Source: DATKCA01 sp035544675
Lineage (GTDB): Bacteria > Acidobacteriota > Thermoanaerobaculia > Gp7-AA8
DNA: 12,694 bases
Reading direction: 5' to 3'
Assembly (NCBI GenBank): GCA_035544675.1
Contig: DATKCA010000144.1
Location: 1 to 12,694 of the forward strand
The notes under the pieces are model-generated. The model made no database searches and was not told the origin of the DNA. It was given only the letters and a program-made list of their open reading frames with translations. A program made the translations under genes and the position numbers. Position 1 is the stretch's first letter. The number at the start of each line of letters is the position of its first letter. This document shows, one piece after another, positions 12,517 through 12,694 of this stretch.

Positions 12517-12694
12517 TGACGACGAAGGTGGTTGTTCTGCCTGCGCCTACTTGACGAGTAACGCGTCTTGAGAAGCTGCCGGCCGTTTGGCGGCGCCGGC
12601 GGTCGCAAGCAAGGCGCAGCGCGCCGCGCTGGCCATGCGGGCGCGGCTGTCAAATTCGTAAGTGTGGCGCCGAGATGCACATCGGGCAAACAAC
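12510..12694 (+). repeat. 184-bp direct repeat, copy B (5' part of cassette 3)
   Basis: It is copy B of 11985-12168, with one inserted base near 12659 and a few substitutions. The similarity reaches the window end, so its true length is unknown. Confidence 0.9.
12511..12694 (+). mobile_element. integron gene cassette 3, 5' part only
   Basis: It begins at T12511 with TTGGGTTGACG, identical to the start of cassette 2, and runs off the window. Its attC left end is therefore predicted to read CAACCCAAC. The strong similarity to cassette 2 points to cassette duplication or a cassette family. No gene is visible in the part shown. Confidence 0.7.

Noticed and set aside
11985..12694. CRISPR-like or satellite repeat
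   Set aside because: There are only two copies of a roughly 310-bp block, with crossover heptamers and attC folds at the boundaries; cassettes explain it better.

Overview
The window looks like chromosomal DNA of a GC-rich diderm bacterium, most probably of the Acidobacteriota. The best clue is a tandem pair of secreted proteins of the 'VWFA-related Acidobacterial domain' type. A LolD-like ATPase implies an outer membrane, and a ClpC-type chaperone is present. This assignment is inferred from protein families only.

Region 1 (1-1454, minus strand) holds a secreted M20 amidohydrolase cut by the left edge and, just upstream of it, a small helical protein of unknown function. Region 2 (1455-1666) is a divergent intergenic stretch carrying a hairpin-rich sequence of dispersed-repeat type. 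Region 3 (1667-5001, plus) is the tandem VWA-like pair, overlapping by one base. Region 4 (4985-5084) is an inverted pair of short dispersed repeats between convergent genes; the left copy supplies the last codons and stop of the second VWA gene. Region 5 (5084-6862, minus) is a secreted metal-dependent amidohydrolase with an N-terminal NTF2/SnoaL-like domain. It shares an 18-bp coding minisatellite with the second VWA gene, in the opposite orientation. Region 6 (6894-10079, plus) is lolD followed by clpC and a strong intrinsic terminator.

Region 7 (10080-12694) is the most interesting part: a previously unannotated integron. After a palindrome-rich spacer comes an integron-type tyrosine recombinase (intI, 10251-11216), an attI-like segment, and a cassette array that starts just 3' of intI and reads in the same direction. 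In the usual layout intI points away from its cassettes. Cassette 1 (11296-11985) carries a small cysteine-rich secreted or lipoprotein gene. Cassette 2 (11986-12510) and the visible part of cassette 3 (12511 onward) start with a nearly identical stretch of about 184 bp and have no conserved reading frame. Two attC sites of 134 bp can be folded by eye, with a bulged base. In each complete cassette the first bases are perfectly complementary to that cassette's own attC left end (CGGGCTAAC with GTTAGCCCG; CAACCCAAC with GTTGGGTTG), which fixes the cassette boundaries independently of any database.

Most genes here lack a clear Shine-Dalgarno sequence. No rRNA, tRNA, CRISPR array or insertion sequence was seen.
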